Made by a program: the position numbers and the translations under genes | The notes under the pieces: generated by a model | Seen by the model: only the letters and a program-made list of their open reading frames with translations | Databases searched by the model: none | Told to the model about the DNA's origin: nothing | Assembly (NCBI GenBank): GCA_946055105.1 | Contig: CAMGEK010000008.1 | Coordinates: forward strand, 1 to 34,613 | Source: an uncultured Clostridia bacterium | GTDB taxonomy: Bacteria > Bacillota > Clostridia > Christensenellales > Borkfalkiaceae | Reading direction: 5' to 3' | Length of the DNA stretch: 34,613 nt | Shown: one piece after another, positions 15,589 through 25,525 of the stretch | Numbering within the stretch: position 1 is the stretch's first letter | Layout: every line of letters begins with the position of its first letter

Positions 15589-16719
15589 ATGAAAATTACC
15601 ACAGCGGGAGAATCGCACGGAAAGGGACTGTTTGCCATCATCGAAGGGCTTCCCTCCCTGTTGACCGTGGACGAAGAGGAGATCAACGCGTATCTGGCGA
15701 TCCGCCAGAGCGGATACGGCAGGGGCGCGCGGCAAAAAATCGAGACCGATCGGGTGGAGATTCTTGCGGGCGTGCGCAATCGGACGACGCTCGGCAGTCC
15801 CGTCGCGCTCGCGGTCTGGAATCGGGATTATCGGAATTGGGAGCCGTACATGGCGCCCGAGGGTTGCGACGTGTCCGCGCGTCGGCTGACGAAAGTCCGC
15901 CCCGGACACGCCGATCTGACGGGCGTGAAAAAATACGGGCACGAGGACGCGCGGAACGTTCTCGAACGTTCTTCCGCGCGCGAGACGGCGGTGCGCGTCG
16001 CCGCGGGAAGCGTCTGCCGTCGGCTGCTGAAAGAACTCGGAATCGAGATTACGGGCTACGTCCGCGAAGTTTGCGGCGTAGAGGACGAGGGCGTCTATAC
16101 GTTTGACGAGATCCGCGGGCGGCTGCCCGAGCTCGGCATGGTGTCTGCCGAAGCGCAGAAACGCGCCATGGCGAAGATCGACGAGGCGCAGGAAAGGGGC
16201 GACACCTGCGGCGGCGCCGTGGAATTGCGCATACGGGGTTTGAAGAGCGGATTCGGAAGCTGCATGACGTATGCGCAGAAGCTCGACGCGCGGCTTTGCG
16301 GCGCGATGATGAGCGTACAGGCGATCAAGGGCGCGGAAGTCGGGCTCGGATTCGGCGTCGCGAAGAGGTTCGGAAGCGAAGTGCACGATGAGATATACCG
16401 CGACGATGCGCGCGGATTTTATCGCAGAAGCAACCGCGCGGGCGGAATCGAGGGGGGCATGTCCAACGGCGAGGAGATCGTTCTGCGCGCGGCGAAGAAA
16501 CCCATTCCCACGCTCATGCGCGGGCTGAATACGGTGGATTACCTGACGGGCGAACCCGTCCGCGCCGCGACGGAGCGGAGCGACGTGTGCGCCATTGCGG
16601 CTTGCGAGATCGTTTTGGAGAGCGTCGTAGCGGCGGAGCTGTGCGCCGTCGTGCTCGAACGGCTGGGCGGCGATACCATGCCCGAACTGACCGAACGCTA
16701 CGGGAGGCTTCCGCAATGA
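15589..16719 (+). CDS. aroC: Chorismate synthase
   Basis: AroC converts EPSP to chorismate, the last shikimate step, using reduced FMN. Diagnostic parts are TTAGESHGKGL at the start, RQSGYGRGARQKIETD, RPGHADLTGVKKYGHEDARNVLERSSARETAVRVAAG, and SNRAGGIEGGMSNGEEI. Residue count is 376. It begins 3 nt after the ComEC-like gene without its own clear ribosome site. It starts a tightly overlapped aroC-aroB-aroE-aroQ-aroK run. No aroA (EPSP synthase), which makes its substrate, is in the window. Confidence 0.97.
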   Translation: MKITTAGESHGKGLFAIIEGLPSLLTVDEEEINAYLAIRQSGYGRGARQKIETDRVEILAGVRNRTTLGSPVALAVWNRDYRNWEPYMAPEGCDVSARRLTKVRPGHADLTGVKKYGHEDARNVLERSSARETAVRVAAGSVCRRLLKELGIEITGYVREVCGVEDEGVYTFDEIRGRLPELGMVSAEAQKRAMAKIDEAQERGDTCGGAVELRIRGLKSGFGSCMTYAQKLDARLCGAMMSVQAIKGAEVGLGFGVAKRFGSEVHDEIYRDDARGFYRRSNRAGGIEGGMSNGEEIVLRAAKKPIPTLMRGLNTVDYLTGEPVRAATERSDVCAIAACEIVLESVVAAELCAVVLERLGGDTMPELTERYGRLPQ

Positions 16720-17777
16720 AGGAAATCGTACTGAATCTGCGCGAAAAGGCGTCGAAGAGCGTTGTCAGGTGCGGCAAGGGCGCGGCGGAGGAGTTGCCCG
16801 TCTACGTCAAACGGCACGCGCAGAACTTCGTGTTCACGGACGAAACGGTCGATCGGCTGTACGGGGATCAGATTTCCGCGCTGACCGACGGCGCGCCCCG
16901 TTTCGCGATGCCTGCGGGGGAACGGTACAAACAGCCGGAAACGCTGTTCGCGCTTCTCGGAAAGATGGCGGAAGCGGGGTTGCACCGCGGCGCCTGTCTG
17001 TATGCGGTCGGCGGGGGCGTCGTCGGGGACGTCGGCGGGCTTGCCGCCGCGCTCTATATGCGCGGCATCGACTGCGTTCAGGTTCCGACGACCTTGCTCG
17101 CGCAAGTCGATTCTTCCGTCGGCGGAAAGACGGCGGTGGACTTCGGAAAGTATAAAAATATCGTCGGGGCGTTCAAACAGCCCGAAGTCGTTCTTGCGGA
17201 CAGCGAATTTTTCCAAACGTTGCCCGAACGGGAGATCCGTTGCGGATTGGGCGAGATCGTAAAGCACGGCGCGCTGAACGCGGATCTCTTCGATCTGCTG
17301 TGCGAAAACGAAGAGAACCTGTTCGACAGAGCGTTTTTGGCTTCCGTCGTGCCGTTGAATATCGCGCATAAAGCGCGCGTCGTCGAAGAGGACGAAAAGG
17401 AGACGGGACTGAGAAAATCGCTCAATCTCGGACATACGACGGGGCATGCGGTGGAGCTCGTTCACGGCGAATATTCGCACGGAGAATACGTGCTCGTGGG
17501 AATGTTGTACGAAGCGGAGCTCGCGCGGAAATACTGTTCCTGCGACGGGGCGTATCTCGACCGCTTGCAGTCGCTCGTCCGCAAGGTTCTGGGAGCGGAG
17601 TTCCAATATCCGCCCGTTGCCGCGGCGATCGAGTATGCGAAACTCGATAAAAAGAACGGAGACAACGATACGATTACGCTAACGGCGCCCGTCGCAAAGG
17701 GGCGGTACGAACTGTTGAATCTGCCCTTTGCCGTTTACGGCGCGGAACTTTTACGTTTGGAGGAGAAAATCGGATGA
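16716..17777 (+). CDS. aroB: 3-dehydroquinate synthase
   Basis: AroB cyclises DAHP to 3-dehydroquinate with NAD+ and a divalent metal. Motifs are AVGGGVVGDVGGLAAALYMRG, PTTLLAQVDSSVGGKTAVDFGKYKN, the metal-site block CGLGEIVKHG, and LNLGHTTGHAVE with HGEYV. The ATG at 16716 overlaps the aroC stop (ATGA) and gives 353 residues; the ORF-track extension to 16587 is a shadow of aroC. GGGAGG lies upstream at good distance. The end overlaps aroE. Confidence 0.96.
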   Translation: MKEIVLNLREKASKSVVRCGKGAAEELPVYVKRHAQNFVFTDETVDRLYGDQISALTDGAPRFAMPAGERYKQPETLFALLGKMAEAGLHRGACLYAVGGGVVGDVGGLAAALYMRGIDCVQVPTTLLAQVDSSVGGKTAVDFGKYKNIVGAFKQPEVVLADSEFFQTLPEREIRCGLGEIVKHGALNADLFDLLCENEENLFDRAFLASVVPLNIAHKARVVEEDEKETGLRKSLNLGHTTGHAVELVHGEYSHGEYVLVGMLYEAELARKYCSCDGAYLDRLQSLVRKVLGAEFQYPPVAAAIEYAKLDKKNGDNDTITLTAPVAKGRYELLNLPFAVYGAELLRLEEKIG

Positions 17778-18601
17778 TGAAACTTGCCGTCATCGGAAAG
17801 GACGTGTCGCAATCGCAGAGTCCGCAGATGCACCGCTTTATTTTCAACGCGCTGGGAGAGACGTGCTCTTACGACGCCGTTTCCATTCCGCCCGAACGGT
17901 TCGGCGAAAAAATCGGGGACGTGCTCGCCGCCTACGACGCGATCAACGTGACCATTCCCTTTAAGGAGGAGATGATTCCCTATCTCAGAGAATTGCGCGG
18001 CGACGCGCCCGTGTTCGGCGCGGTGAATACCGTGCTCTGTCGGGAATCGGTCGGTTACAATACCGACGGGTTCGGGTTTCTTCTGATGCTCGCGAACGCG
18101 GGCGTAAGCGTCGGCGGGAAAAAAGCGCTCGTGCTCGGCGCGGGCGGCGCTGGCAGAAGCTGTATCAAAAAGTTATTGGACGCAGGCGCGGAAACGTACG
18201 CCTACGAGCGGGATCGGGAGAGACTTGCAGCGGTTCACGCCGAGTTTCCCGCGTTTACGCCGCTCGAACGCGTGCCGTTCGCTCCGTTCGACGTCGTCGT
18301 GAACTGTACCGGAATCGGCATGCACAAGACGGTCGGAAGGACGCCGTCCGTCGCCTGGGAGAACGGGGAGATTTCGCCCGTGGACGAACGGTTGCTCCGC
18401 GCTTGCGGAACGGCGGTCGATCTCATCTACGTTCCGTCGCAGTCGGAATTTCTGCGGATTGCCGACTCGCTCGGGAAAAAGACGGTCAACGGCGCCTCGA
18501 TGCTCTTCTATCAGGCGTATATGGCGGACTGTATTTATCTGGGACGCGAACCGTCCGACGGGGAAGCGAAAAGGTTATGGAAAAAATATCGGGAGGCATA
18601 A
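17774..18601 (+). CDS. aroE: Shikimate dehydrogenase
   Basis: AroE reduces 3-dehydroshikimate to shikimate with NADPH. The substrate site is SQSQSPQMH (usual form S.SP..H), NVTIPFKEEM with the catalytic Lys, and AVNTV...YNTDGFGF; the cofactor loop is GAGGAGRS, and the end has NGASMLFYQA. The 275 residues are normal. GGAGG stands before the double ATG at 17774/17777; the first overlaps the aroB stop. Two nucleotides separate its stop (TAA) from the aroQ ATG. Confidence 0.95.
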   Translation: MMKLAVIGKDVSQSQSPQMHRFIFNALGETCSYDAVSIPPERFGEKIGDVLAAYDAINVTIPFKEEMIPYLRELRGDAPVFGAVNTVLCRESVGYNTDGFGFLLMLANAGVSVGGKKALVLGAGGAGRSCIKKLLDAGAETYAYERDRERLAAVHAEFPAFTPLERVPFAPFDVVVNCTGIGMHKTVGRTPSVAWENGEISPVDERLLRACGTAVDLIYVPSQSEFLRIADSLGKKTVNGASMLFYQAYMADCIYLGREPSDGEAKRLWKKYREA

Positions 18602-18602
18602 G

Positions 18603-19025
18603 ATGAAATTTCTGGTACTCAACGGTGTCAACCTCAATATGACGGGGCGGCGCGAAAAAGGCGTGTACGGGGTGCAGACGTTGGAGGAAATCAATTCGGA
18701 ACTTGCGGCGTTCTGCGCGGAACGCGGCGACGAGGCGGAGTTCTTCCAAAGCAATCTGGAAGGAGAGATCTGTTCCAGACTGCACGAAGCGGACGGCGCG
18801 TACGACGGGATCGTGCTCAATGCGGGCGCGTTCACGCACTATTCCTATGCCATTCGCGACGCGATCGCTTCCATTCGCGTACCCGTCGTGGAGGTGCATA
18901 TGTCCAACGTGCACGCGCGGGAGGAGTTCCGCAAAAAATCCGTTCTGACGGAGGTCTGCCGCGGAGAAATTCTCGGGTTCGGAAAGAACAGCTATAAACT
19001 TGCCTTGGAGAGTTTCCGCTTATGA
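18603..19025 (+). CDS. aroQ: Type II 3-dehydroquinate dehydratase
   Basis: This enzyme dehydrates 3-dehydroquinate to 3-dehydroshikimate. The start LNGVNLNMTGRREKGVYG is the type II signature with slight change (the usual form is GPNLNLLG.REP..YG), and its Arg and Tyr active-site residues are kept. NLEGEICSRLHEA, LNAGAFTHYSYAIRDAI and VEVHMSN, with the catalytic His, follow. From ATG 18603 it has 140 residues; the ORF track start at 18459 lies inside aroE. GGGAGG precedes it. It overlaps aroK by ATGA. Confidence 0.93.
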   Translation: MKFLVLNGVNLNMTGRREKGVYGVQTLEEINSELAAFCAERGDEAEFFQSNLEGEICSRLHEADGAYDGIVLNAGAFTHYSYAIRDAIASIRVPVVEVHMSNVHAREEFRKKSVLTEVCRGEILGFGKNSYKLALESFRL

Positions 19026-19531
19026 ATATCGTACTTTGCGGCATGATGGGAGTCGGAAAATCGAGCGTGGGCGTGCGGATCGCGGAACTGACGGGCAGAA
19101 GATGGTTCGATACCGACGTCGTGATCAGCGACCGACACGGCAGAATTTCCGACATTTTTGAATATTACGGAGAGGCGCACTTCCGTTCGATCGAAACGGA
19201 CGTCGTCAAGGAGCTCGTTCAGCTCGATCGTCTCGTCATCTCTACGGGCGGCGGGCTCGTTCTGAAAACGGAAAACAGCGAATTGTTGAAGAAAAACGGT
19301 AAAATTATCTTTCTCCGCGCAAAGTTTGAAACGCTGATCGAACGCGTTCGCGCGGACGAAACGCGCCCCCTTCTCAAAAATACGGGCAAGACCGCGGAGA
19401 CGCTGCGCGAGCTTCTGCGAGTCAGGACGCCGATTTACGAACACGTCGCCGATTTCATCGTGGATACGGACGGAAAGACGGTGGACGACGTGGCGCGCGA
19501 AATCGTCGGGCTTTCGGAGAAACCGGAATGA
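19022..19531 (+). CDS. aroK: Shikimate kinase
   Basis: AroK phosphorylates shikimate at O3 with ATP. The P-loop is GMMGVGKSS (7-15); FDTD holds the substrate-binding Asp, FRSIETDVV the conserved Arg/Glu, STGGGLVL the glycine-rich loop, and the lid Arg is in TRPLL. The 169 residues are normal. It is coupled to aroQ on one side and to the FabG-like gene on the other, both through ATGA overlaps. Confidence 0.95.
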   Translation: MNIVLCGMMGVGKSSVGVRIAELTGRRWFDTDVVISDRHGRISDIFEYYGEAHFRSIETDVVKELVQLDRLVISTGGGLVLKTENSELLKKNGKIIFLRAKFETLIERVRADETRPLLKNTGKTAETLRELLRVRTPIYEHVADFIVDTDGKTVDDVAREIVGLSEKPE

Positions 19532-20226
19532 AGCGCGCGCTCGTGACGGGCGGTACGCGCGGCATCGGCTTTGCGGTCTGTCGGGCGCTTTCAAGCAACG
19601 GGTATGCCGTCACCGCGCTCTATTCAAAGGACGAGGAGGCGGCGGAGCGCGCGGCGCGGGAGCTGCCCTCCGTCTCGTTTTTGCGGGCGGACGTTTCGGA
19701 CGAAGAGGCGGTCACGCGCGTCGTCGCGGACATGCCTACCGTCGATCTGCTCGTGAACAATGCGGGCGTATCCCTTTTCCGTCAGGTGCAGGACACGACG
19801 GCGGAGGAATGGAACAGGCTGTTCGCGGTCAACGTCGGCGGCACGTTTTATTGTTGCAAACACGCGGCGAAGAAGATGCTCTCCGCGGGGAAAGGCGCGA
19901 TTGTGAACGTCTCCTCCGTCTGGGGACAGACGGGGGGAAGTTGCGAAAGCGCCTATTCTGCGACGAAGGGCGCCGTCATCGCGTTTACCAAGGCGCTCGC
20001 CAAAGAGCTCGCGCCCGTCGTGACCGTCAACTGCGTCGCGCCCGGCGTGATCGACACGGAGATGAACGCGCGGCTTTCGGCGGAGGAGCGCAGGGCGCTC
20101 TGCGAGGAGATTCCCGCGGGCAGAGAGGGGCGCGCGGAAGAGGTCGCCGCCGCCGTGCTCTTTCTGGCGGAGAACGGGTACGTGACGGGACAGACGCTTG
20201 CCGTCAACGGCGGGTTTTTTATTTGA
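19528..20226 (+). CDS. Short-chain dehydrogenase/reductase, FabG-like
   Basis: The 232-residue protein is a classical SDR. The cofactor loop is TGGTRGIG, followed by LRADVSD, NNAG, the catalytic SSVWG Ser and the YSATK Tyr/Lys pair, and the ending GQTLAVNGGFF. This is the form of 3-oxoacyl-ACP reductase FabG, but no other fatty-acid genes are near and many SDRs look alike, so I leave the symbol blank. The TGGTRGIG loop often goes with NADPH. It closes the aro operon. Confidence 0.88.
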   Translation: MKRALVTGGTRGIGFAVCRALSSNGYAVTALYSKDEEAAERAARELPSVSFLRADVSDEEAVTRVVADMPTVDLLVNNAGVSLFRQVQDTTAEEWNRLFAVNVGGTFYCCKHAAKKMLSAGKGAIVNVSSVWGQTGGSCESAYSATKGAVIAFTKALAKELAPVVTVNCVAPGVIDTEMNARLSAEERRALCEEIPAGREGRAEEVAAAVLFLAENGYVTGQTLAVNGGFFI

Positions 20227-20276
20227 AAAATTTTATAAAAAAAGAGGAGTTTTTTCTCTTTTCGTCGAAATAACAG

Positions 20277-21272
20277 ATGATGAAGGAAAAGACTTACGAA
20301 AAAGAAAACGCGTTTCTGTCGCCCTATGCGAAGAAATCGTCCGAAACCGCGGGAAGAGCGAGAGCGGAAGAGCCTTGTTCCATGCGCACCGATTTTCAGC
20401 GCGACAGAGACCGTATCGTTTATTCCAAAGCGTTCCTGCGTTTGAAAAACAAAACGCAGGTATTCTTCGCGCCCGACGGGGATCATTATATCACCCGTCT
20501 CACGCACACGCTGGACGTAAGTCAGATCGCCCGATCGATCGCGCGCTGTCTTTCGCTCAACGAGGATCTCGCGGAGGCGATCGCGCTCGGTCACGATCTG
20601 GGGCATACGCCCTTCGGGCACGTCGGCGAACGGGTGCTTGCAAAACTTTCCCCGAACGGCTTCCGCCACAGCGAACAGTCGCTTCGCGTCGTGGACGTGT
20701 TGGAAAAGGACGGAAAGGGGCTCAATCTGACTTACGAAGTCCGCGACGGGATCGTCAATCATACGAAGAGCGGCAAGCCCTCTACGTTGGAGGGAGCGGC
20801 GGTGTCTCTCGCCGATCGGATCGCCTATATCAATCACGATATTGAGGACGCGATCCGCGCCGGGTTTCTGCGCGCGGACGAGCTGCCTCCGTCGGCGGTG
20901 CGCGTTTTCGGAAAGGATACCAGCGAACGCATCAATACCGCGATCCTCGACGTCGTACGGGAGTCGGAAGGACAAGCGTTCGTGCGGATGTCGGAGGAGA
21001 AACAGGCGGCGCTCGACGATCTGCGTTCGTTCATGTTCGAACGCGTCTACGAGCACGCGAATAAGCTCATTCAGGAGAGCGCGGAGAGAATGCTCTGCGA
21101 GCTCTATACATATTTCACGGCGCACCCCGACGAATTGCCCGCCGTCTATCACGGCGTCTGGGAACGGGAGGGCGCGTCCCGTGCGGTATGCGATTATCTT
21201 TCGTCCATGACGGACAAGTATGCGATTTCGGTTTTCAAACGGTTGTTTGTGCCGCGGGAGGGCGGCGTATGA
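20277..21272 (+). CDS. dgt: dGTPase-like HD-domain triphosphohydrolase
   Basis: The family removes triphosphate from dGTP or other dNTPs, affecting nucleotide pools. The HD metal site is His77 in RLTHT, His106-Asp107 in LGHDLGHTPFGH, and Asp in SLADRIAYINHDIEDA. RDRDRIVYSKAFLRLKNKTQVF is the usual first conserved block. At 331 residues it belongs to the short bacterial group. A TAA directly upstream in frame limits the start to ATG 20277 or 20280. The only Shine-Dalgarno-like stretch, GAGGAG, is 27 nt away, so the start is unusual. It is coupled to dnaG by ATGA, a common order in Clostridia. Confidence 0.92.
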   Translation: MMKEKTYEKENAFLSPYAKKSSETAGRARAEEPCSMRTDFQRDRDRIVYSKAFLRLKNKTQVFFAPDGDHYITRLTHTLDVSQIARSIARCLSLNEDLAEAIALGHDLGHTPFGHVGERVLAKLSPNGFRHSEQSLRVVDVLEKDGKGLNLTYEVRDGIVNHTKSGKPSTLEGAAVSLADRIAYINHDIEDAIRAGFLRADELPPSAVRVFGKDTSERINTAILDVVRESEGQAFVRMSEEKQAALDDLRSFMFERVYEHANKLIQESAERMLCELYTYFTAHPDELPAVYHGVWEREGASRAVCDYLSSMTDKYAISVFKRLFVPREGGV

Positions 21273-23041
21273 TCGAGGGAGAATATGCCGCGTTCCTGAG
21301 AACGCTCAAACAGAAAAACGCCGTCGCCGACGTCATCGGCTCGTATATCAAACTCGATCGGAAGGGTTCGACTTATTGGGCGTGTTGTCCGTTTCATCAC
21401 GAAAAGACGCCGTCGTTCGCGGTCAATGCGGCGGACGGGTATTACCATTGTTTCGGGTGCGGCGTTTCGGGCGACGTCATCCGATTCGTGCAGGAATACG
21501 AAAACGTCGAATTTGCGCAGGCGGTACAGCTTTTGGCGACGCGTGCGGGACTCGAAGTTCCCGCCTACGACGATAAGGCGAGCGAACGGGCGGCGGAACT
21601 CAAAAAGAAAAAGGACGCGCATCTTTCGATCATGCGCGCTTCCGCAAGGTTCTATCTCTCCAACCTCTATTCGGGCAGAGCGGACAGGTATCTGGAATAT
21701 CTTTCTTCGCGCAATCTGTCTCCGACGACGATTAAGAAATTCGGGCTGGGCGCGTCGTTCGACTATCATTCGCTTCCCGCATACCTCCTCGATCAGGGAT
21801 TTTCGGCGCAGGACGTCGTCGATTGCGGCGCGTGCGTCCGCACGGACGACGGGCGGCTTCTGGACGCGGAGGGGGAACGGCTCATTCTTCCCATCATCAA
21901 TCACATGGACGAAGTGATCGCGTTCGGCGGCAGGGTGATGAAAAAGACCGACCACGCAAAATACAAAAACACGCGCGAGACGCTGCTCTTTAATAAGAGC
22001 AAGAATCTGTACAACATCAACCTCGTGAAAAAGGAAAAACGCGCGGGAGGAATCTCGTCGTTGATCATGGTGGAGGGGTACATGGACGCCATTTCCCTCT
22101 ATCAGGCGGGGTTCCGCAACGTCGTCGCGAGCATGGGTACCTCGCTTACCAAGGAGCAGGCGCGGCTGTGCAAACGGTACACCGATCAGGTCTTTATCAG
22201 TTACGACGGCGATTTCGCGGGGCAGAAAGCCAATCTCCGCGGTCTGGAAATTCTCAAAGAAGAGGGTTTGCGCGTTCGCGTGGTACCCATGCCCGAAGGA
22301 TTGGACCCGGACGACGTCGTGCGGCAGTCGGGCGAGCAGGGCTATCGCGAATGCCTCGATAAAGCGATGCCGCTCATCGATTTCCGATTGCTCGCCGCGA
22401 AGAGAAAGTACGACCTGAAAAAATCGGACGAGCGGCGCGACTACGTGAAAGAGGCGCTCTCCATCGTTCGGGAGTCGGAAAGCGCGGCGGAGCGGGAGGA
22501 ATTGCTGAAAAAATTGTCCGCCGTCGCGGAGGTGAGTTATTCCGCTCTGACGCGCGATCTCGAAAACGCGCCGAAAGCGGAATCGGACGTACCGCCGCCC
22601 GTCCGACGGGAGGACGGCGCGGACGGGGAACGCAAGGCGGCGCGGTTCGTGCTTGCGGCTTGTCTGTTCGGAAAGCCTTATGCGAGCGACTGCGATCTTT
22701 CGCGAATCGACTTTTCGGACGAGGAGCATCGCGCGGTTGCGGCGTTCGTCACGGAGGGAAGAAAGACGGGGAACGTCAGACCGAGCGGTCTGTTCGAGGT
22801 CATGGATCCGGACGGAAAGGAGCTGAGCGAGATACTCAATCTCGATTTCGGCGACAATCTGGACGGCGAACGTGCGGAACGGTTCTTTTCGGACAGCTTA
22901 AAGACGCTGGAAAGGAAGTCGCTGACCGCACGGATCGCGGCGCTGAACGCGGCGTACGCAAAAACGGAACTGTTGGAAGAGCGGCGGGAGATCGTCGCGA
23001 AGATTAACGAATTGACGAAAAAATTGAGGAACGTCAGATAA
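21269..23041 (+). CDS. dnaG: DNA primase
   Basis: DnaG lays RNA primers at the replication fork. The CHC2 zinc finger has Cys40, His43, Cys61 and Cys64 ([12 protein letters not shown]...[12 protein letters not shown]). The catalytic core follows, with the toprim EGYMD (Glu269) and the Asp pair in [11 protein letters not shown]. The C-terminal helicase-binding part, after about residue 430, is divergent. The start is ATG 21269, overlapping the dgt stop, giving 590 residues; the ORF-track start at 21188 lies inside dgt. GGGAGGG precedes the ATG. rpoD follows after 19 nt. Confidence 0.96.
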   Translation: MIEGEYAAFLRTLKQKNAVADVIGSYIKLDRKGSTYWACCPFHHEKTPSFAVNAADGYYHCFGCGVSGDVIRFVQEYENVEFAQAVQLLATRAGLEVPAYDDKASERAAELKKKKDAHLSIMRASARFYLSNLYSGRADRYLEYLSSRNLSPTTIKKFGLGASFDYHSLPAYLLDQGFSAQDVVDCGACVRTDDGRLLDAEGERLILPIINHMDEVIAFGGRVMKKTDHAKYKNTRETLLFNKSKNLYNINLVKKEKRAGGISSLIMVEGYMDAISLYQAGFRNVVASMGTSLTKEQARLCKRYTDQVFISYDGDFAGQKANLRGLEILKEEGLRVRVVPMPEGLDPDDVVRQSGEQGYRECLDKAMPLIDFRLLAAKRKYDLKKSDERRDYVKEALSIVRESESAAEREELLKKLSAVAEVSYSALTRDLENAPKAESDVPPPVRREDGADGERKAARFVLAACLFGKPYASDCDLSRIDFSDEEHRAVAAFVTEGRKTGNVRPSGLFEVMDPDGKELSEILNLDFGDNLDGERAERFFSDSLKTLERKSLTARIAALNAAYAKTELLEERREIVAKINELTKKLRNVR

Positions 23042-23060
23042 GACGACGGAGGAACGGAGT

Positions 23061-24116
23061 ATGATGGTAACGGAGCAAAAACTGAACGAGATCGTCGAAG
23101 GGATTATCTCGCAATACAAAATGAAGGGCAGCATTTCCACCAACGCGCTTTGCGATCTTCTGGAAAAATACGACCTGAAACCGGTGCAGATCGAACTGAT
23201 CTACAAGACGCTTCCCGACGCGGGAATTCAGATTTTCGACGAGGACGAGCGCGAAAAGGAACTGTTTGAACAGGCGTTGTCGGACATCGGATTGGACGAT
23301 CCCGTCAAGATGTATCTCAAAGACATCGGCAGAGTGCCGCTTCTTTCCGGGAACGAGGAAGTGGAGCTTGCCCAGAGAATGCAGGAGGGCGACGAAGCGG
23401 CGAAAAAACGGCTTTCGGAAGCCAATCTCCGTCTCGTCGTGTCGATCGCGAAACGGTACGTCGGGCGCGGCATGCTCTTCCTCGATCTCATTCAGGAGGG
23501 CAATCTCGGATTGATGAAGGCGGTCGAAAAATTCGACTATCAGAAAGGCTTCAAATTCTCCACTTACGCGACCTGGTGGATTCGTCAGTCCATCACCCGC
23601 GCGATCGCCGATCAGGCGCGCACGATCAGAATCCCCGTGCATATGGTGGAGACCATCAACAAACTCACGCGCGTTTCCCGCATGCTGTTGCAGGAGAACG
23701 GGCGGGAACCGACGCCCGAGGAGATCGCGGAGGCGATGTGCGTTCCCGTCGAACGCGTGCGCGAAATTCAGAAGATCGCGCAGGACCCCGTCTCCCTCGA
23801 AACGCCGATCGGCGAGGAGGAGGATTCCCATCTCGGAGACTTCATCGAAGACGACAAAACGCAGACGCCCAGCGATTCGGTGGCGTTCATCATGCTCAAA
23901 GAACAGTTGCTCGGCGTTCTGGACACGTTGACGCCGCGCGAAGAGAAGGTGCTCCGTCTGCGGTACGGAATCGACGACGGCAAGCCCCGCACCCTCGAAG
24001 AGGTCGGAAAAGAATTCAACGTCACGCGTGAACGCATCCGGCAGATCGAGGCGAAAGCGCTTCGGAAACTCCGTCACCCCAGCCGCAGTAAAAAACTGCG
24101 CGATTTCGTAGACTGA
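23061..24116 (+). CDS. rpoD: Primary sigma factor RpoD/SigA
   Basis: This is the housekeeping sigma factor, which directs RNA polymerase to TTGACA/TATAAT promoters like those seen in this window. Region 1.2 begins at [16 protein letters not shown], region 2 includes [12 protein letters not shown] and the -10 reading part [18 protein letters not shown], region 3 follows, and region 4.2 is [32 protein letters not shown]. At 351 residues region 1.1 is short. GGAGG lies upstream of the ATG pair. The dnaG-rpoD order is the classic macromolecular-synthesis arrangement. Its stop overlaps trmK as TGATG. Confidence 0.97.
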   Translation: MMVTEQKLNEIVEGIISQYKMKGSISTNALCDLLEKYDLKPVQIELIYKTLPDAGIQIFDEDEREKELFEQALSDIGLDDPVKMYLKDIGRVPLLSGNEEVELAQRMQEGDEAAKKRLSEANLRLVVSIAKRYVGRGMLFLDLIQEGNLGLMKAVEKFDYQKGFKFSTYATWWIRQSITRAIADQARTIRIPVHMVETINKLTRVSRMLLQENGREPTPEEIAEAMCVPVERVREIQKIAQDPVSLETPIGEEEDSHLGDFIEDDKTQTPSDSVAFIMLKEQLLGVLDTLTPREEKVLRLRYGIDDGKPRTLEEVGKEFNVTRERIRQIEAKALRKLRHPSRSKKLRDFVD

Positions 24117-24775
24117 TGACGGAGCGGATGCGCGTCATCTGTTCGCATCTTCCCGCAGTCGGAACGCTGGCGGACGTGGGGTGCGATCACGGTTACATGA
24201 CCAAATACGCGCTCGATCACGGATTATGCGAGCGCGCCTACGTTTCGGACGTGAGCGCGGAAAGCCTTTCAAAGGCGGAGAAGCTGCTGGAACGCGAGAT
24301 CGCGGACGGGAGATGTTTCTCCGTCTGCGCGGACGGGCTGGAAGGGCTTCCCGAACCGCCCGATTGCGTGCTCATCGCGGGCATGGGCGGGGAAGAGATC
24401 GTGCGGATTCTCTCCCGCGGGATTCCGCAACAGTTCGTGTTGCAACCGATGAAGAACGCGGACAAGGTGCGCGCGTTTCTGCTTCGCAACGGTTGCGGGA
24501 TCGTTGCGGACTATACGTTTTCAGACGGGAAATGGTACGATCTGATCGTCGGCTTTGCGTCGGGCGACAGCGTTTACTCCGATTGGGAGATCGCGTTCGG
24601 AAGAGACAATCTGAAAAATCCGACCGACGCGTTTTTGCGGAAAATCCGAAAGGAGCAACGGGATTTGCGGAACGCGCTGGCGTCTCCCGCGCTTTCCGTG
24701 GAAAACAGAGACGCTCTTCGGAAGCGACTCTACGAATTGGAGGAGATCACCGATGCGATTGACGGAGATCTATGA
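24116..24775 (+). CDS. trmK: tRNA (adenine(22)-N1)-methyltransferase TrmK
   Basis: TrmK methylates N1 of adenine 22 in tRNAs, using S-adenosylmethionine. The Rossmann SAM site is LADVGCDHGYMTKYAL; further family marks are VSAESLSKAEKLL, LIAGMGGEEIVRIL and LQPMKNADKVRAFLLRNG (usual form LQPN). The 219 residues are normal. In Bacillota it stands after sigA/rpoD and before the Nif3-like gene, as here. Overlap with rpoD is one base (TGATG); overlap with the next gene is 23 nt. Confidence 0.93.
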   Translation: MTERMRVICSHLPAVGTLADVGCDHGYMTKYALDHGLCERAYVSDVSAESLSKAEKLLEREIADGRCFSVCADGLEGLPEPPDCVLIAGMGGEEIVRILSRGIPQQFVLQPMKNADKVRAFLLRNGCGIVADYTFSDGKWYDLIVGFASGDSVYSDWEIAFGRDNLKNPTDAFLRKIRKEQRDLRNALASPALSVENRDALRKRLYELEEITDAIDGDL

Positions 24776-25514
24776 GATTGCGGACCGTCTTGCGCCCTTT
24801 GCGCTGAGTCGGGAATATTGCGACAGATACGGCGCGTACGATAACAGCGGGATTCTCGCGGATTGCGGCGGGCAGGTCTCGGGCGTGCTCTTTTCGCTCG
24901 ACTGCTCGTTGAGGGCGGTGGAGGCGGCGACCGAACGCGGCGCAAACGTGCTCTTCACCCACCATCCCGCGATCTATTCCCCCATAAAGCGGTTAGGCGC
25001 GGAGGACGCGCTCACGGCGGCTATAAAGGCGGGCGTATCCGTTCTGTCCGCGCATCTCAATCTCGACTGCGCGCCGGACGGAATCGACGAGAGCCTCATG
25101 GAGGGGCTGGGCGGAGAAAATCCCGCGCTCATGAATCCGCTCTCTTCGGGCGGCTACGGCAGGGCGTATGCGTTGCGGGCGTCCTCCGCGGAGTTGCTTT
25201 CCCGCATCGAAACGCGGTTCTGCACCCGAAGAACGCTGTGCTACGGCGGGGGGAGGACGGAGAAGGTCGCTTCCTTTTGCGGCGCGGGCATGGACGAGGC
25301 GGCGATTGCGTTCGCGCTGCGCGAGGGCGCGGATACGATCGTGACTTCGGACGGAAAACATCATCTGATCGCCTTGGCGGCGGAACGCGGACTCAACGTG
25401 TATCTGATGACGCACTATGCTTCGGAAAATTACGGCTTTCGCCGTTTTTATGAAAAATTCAAAAATATGACGGACGTTCCGTGCGGATATTTCACGGACG
25501 ACCGGTTACTGTAA
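24753..25514 (+). CDS. Nif3-like dinuclear metal-center protein
   Basis: Nif3/DUF34 proteins form hexameric rings with a two-metal site; GTP cyclohydrolase-like or metal-handling roles have been proposed, none general. The metal ligands are visible as FTHHPAIYSPIKRL near residues 68-80, HLNLDCAPDGID near 108, and the late pair in TSDGKHHLIALAAERGLNVYLMTHYASE. The 253-residue form lacks the PII-like insertion of longer members. GGAGG lies before the ATG. Its pairing with trmK is conserved in Bacillota, so a shared tRNA-related function is possible. Confidence 0.88.
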   Translation: MRLTEIYEIADRLAPFALSREYCDRYGAYDNSGILADCGGQVSGVLFSLDCSLRAVEAATERGANVLFTHHPAIYSPIKRLGAEDALTAAIKAGVSVLSAHLNLDCAPDGIDESLMEGLGGENPALMNPLSSGGYGRAYALRASSAELLSRIETRFCTRRTLCYGGGRTEKVASFCGAGMDEAAIAFALREGADTIVTSDGKHHLIALAAERGLNVYLMTHYASENYGFRRFYEKFKNMTDVPCGYFTDDRLL

Positions 25515-25525
25515 AGGAGACTGTT

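Noticed and set aside
14983-16716. 577-residue ORF on the - strand opposite the ComEC-like gene and aroC
   Set aside because: It spans two real genes in antisense, with shadow-type composition and no motif.
20231-20263. Intrinsic terminator after the FabG-like gene
   Set aside because: The possible stem is almost all A-T and is not followed by a U-run; it may only be an A/T-rich spacer.
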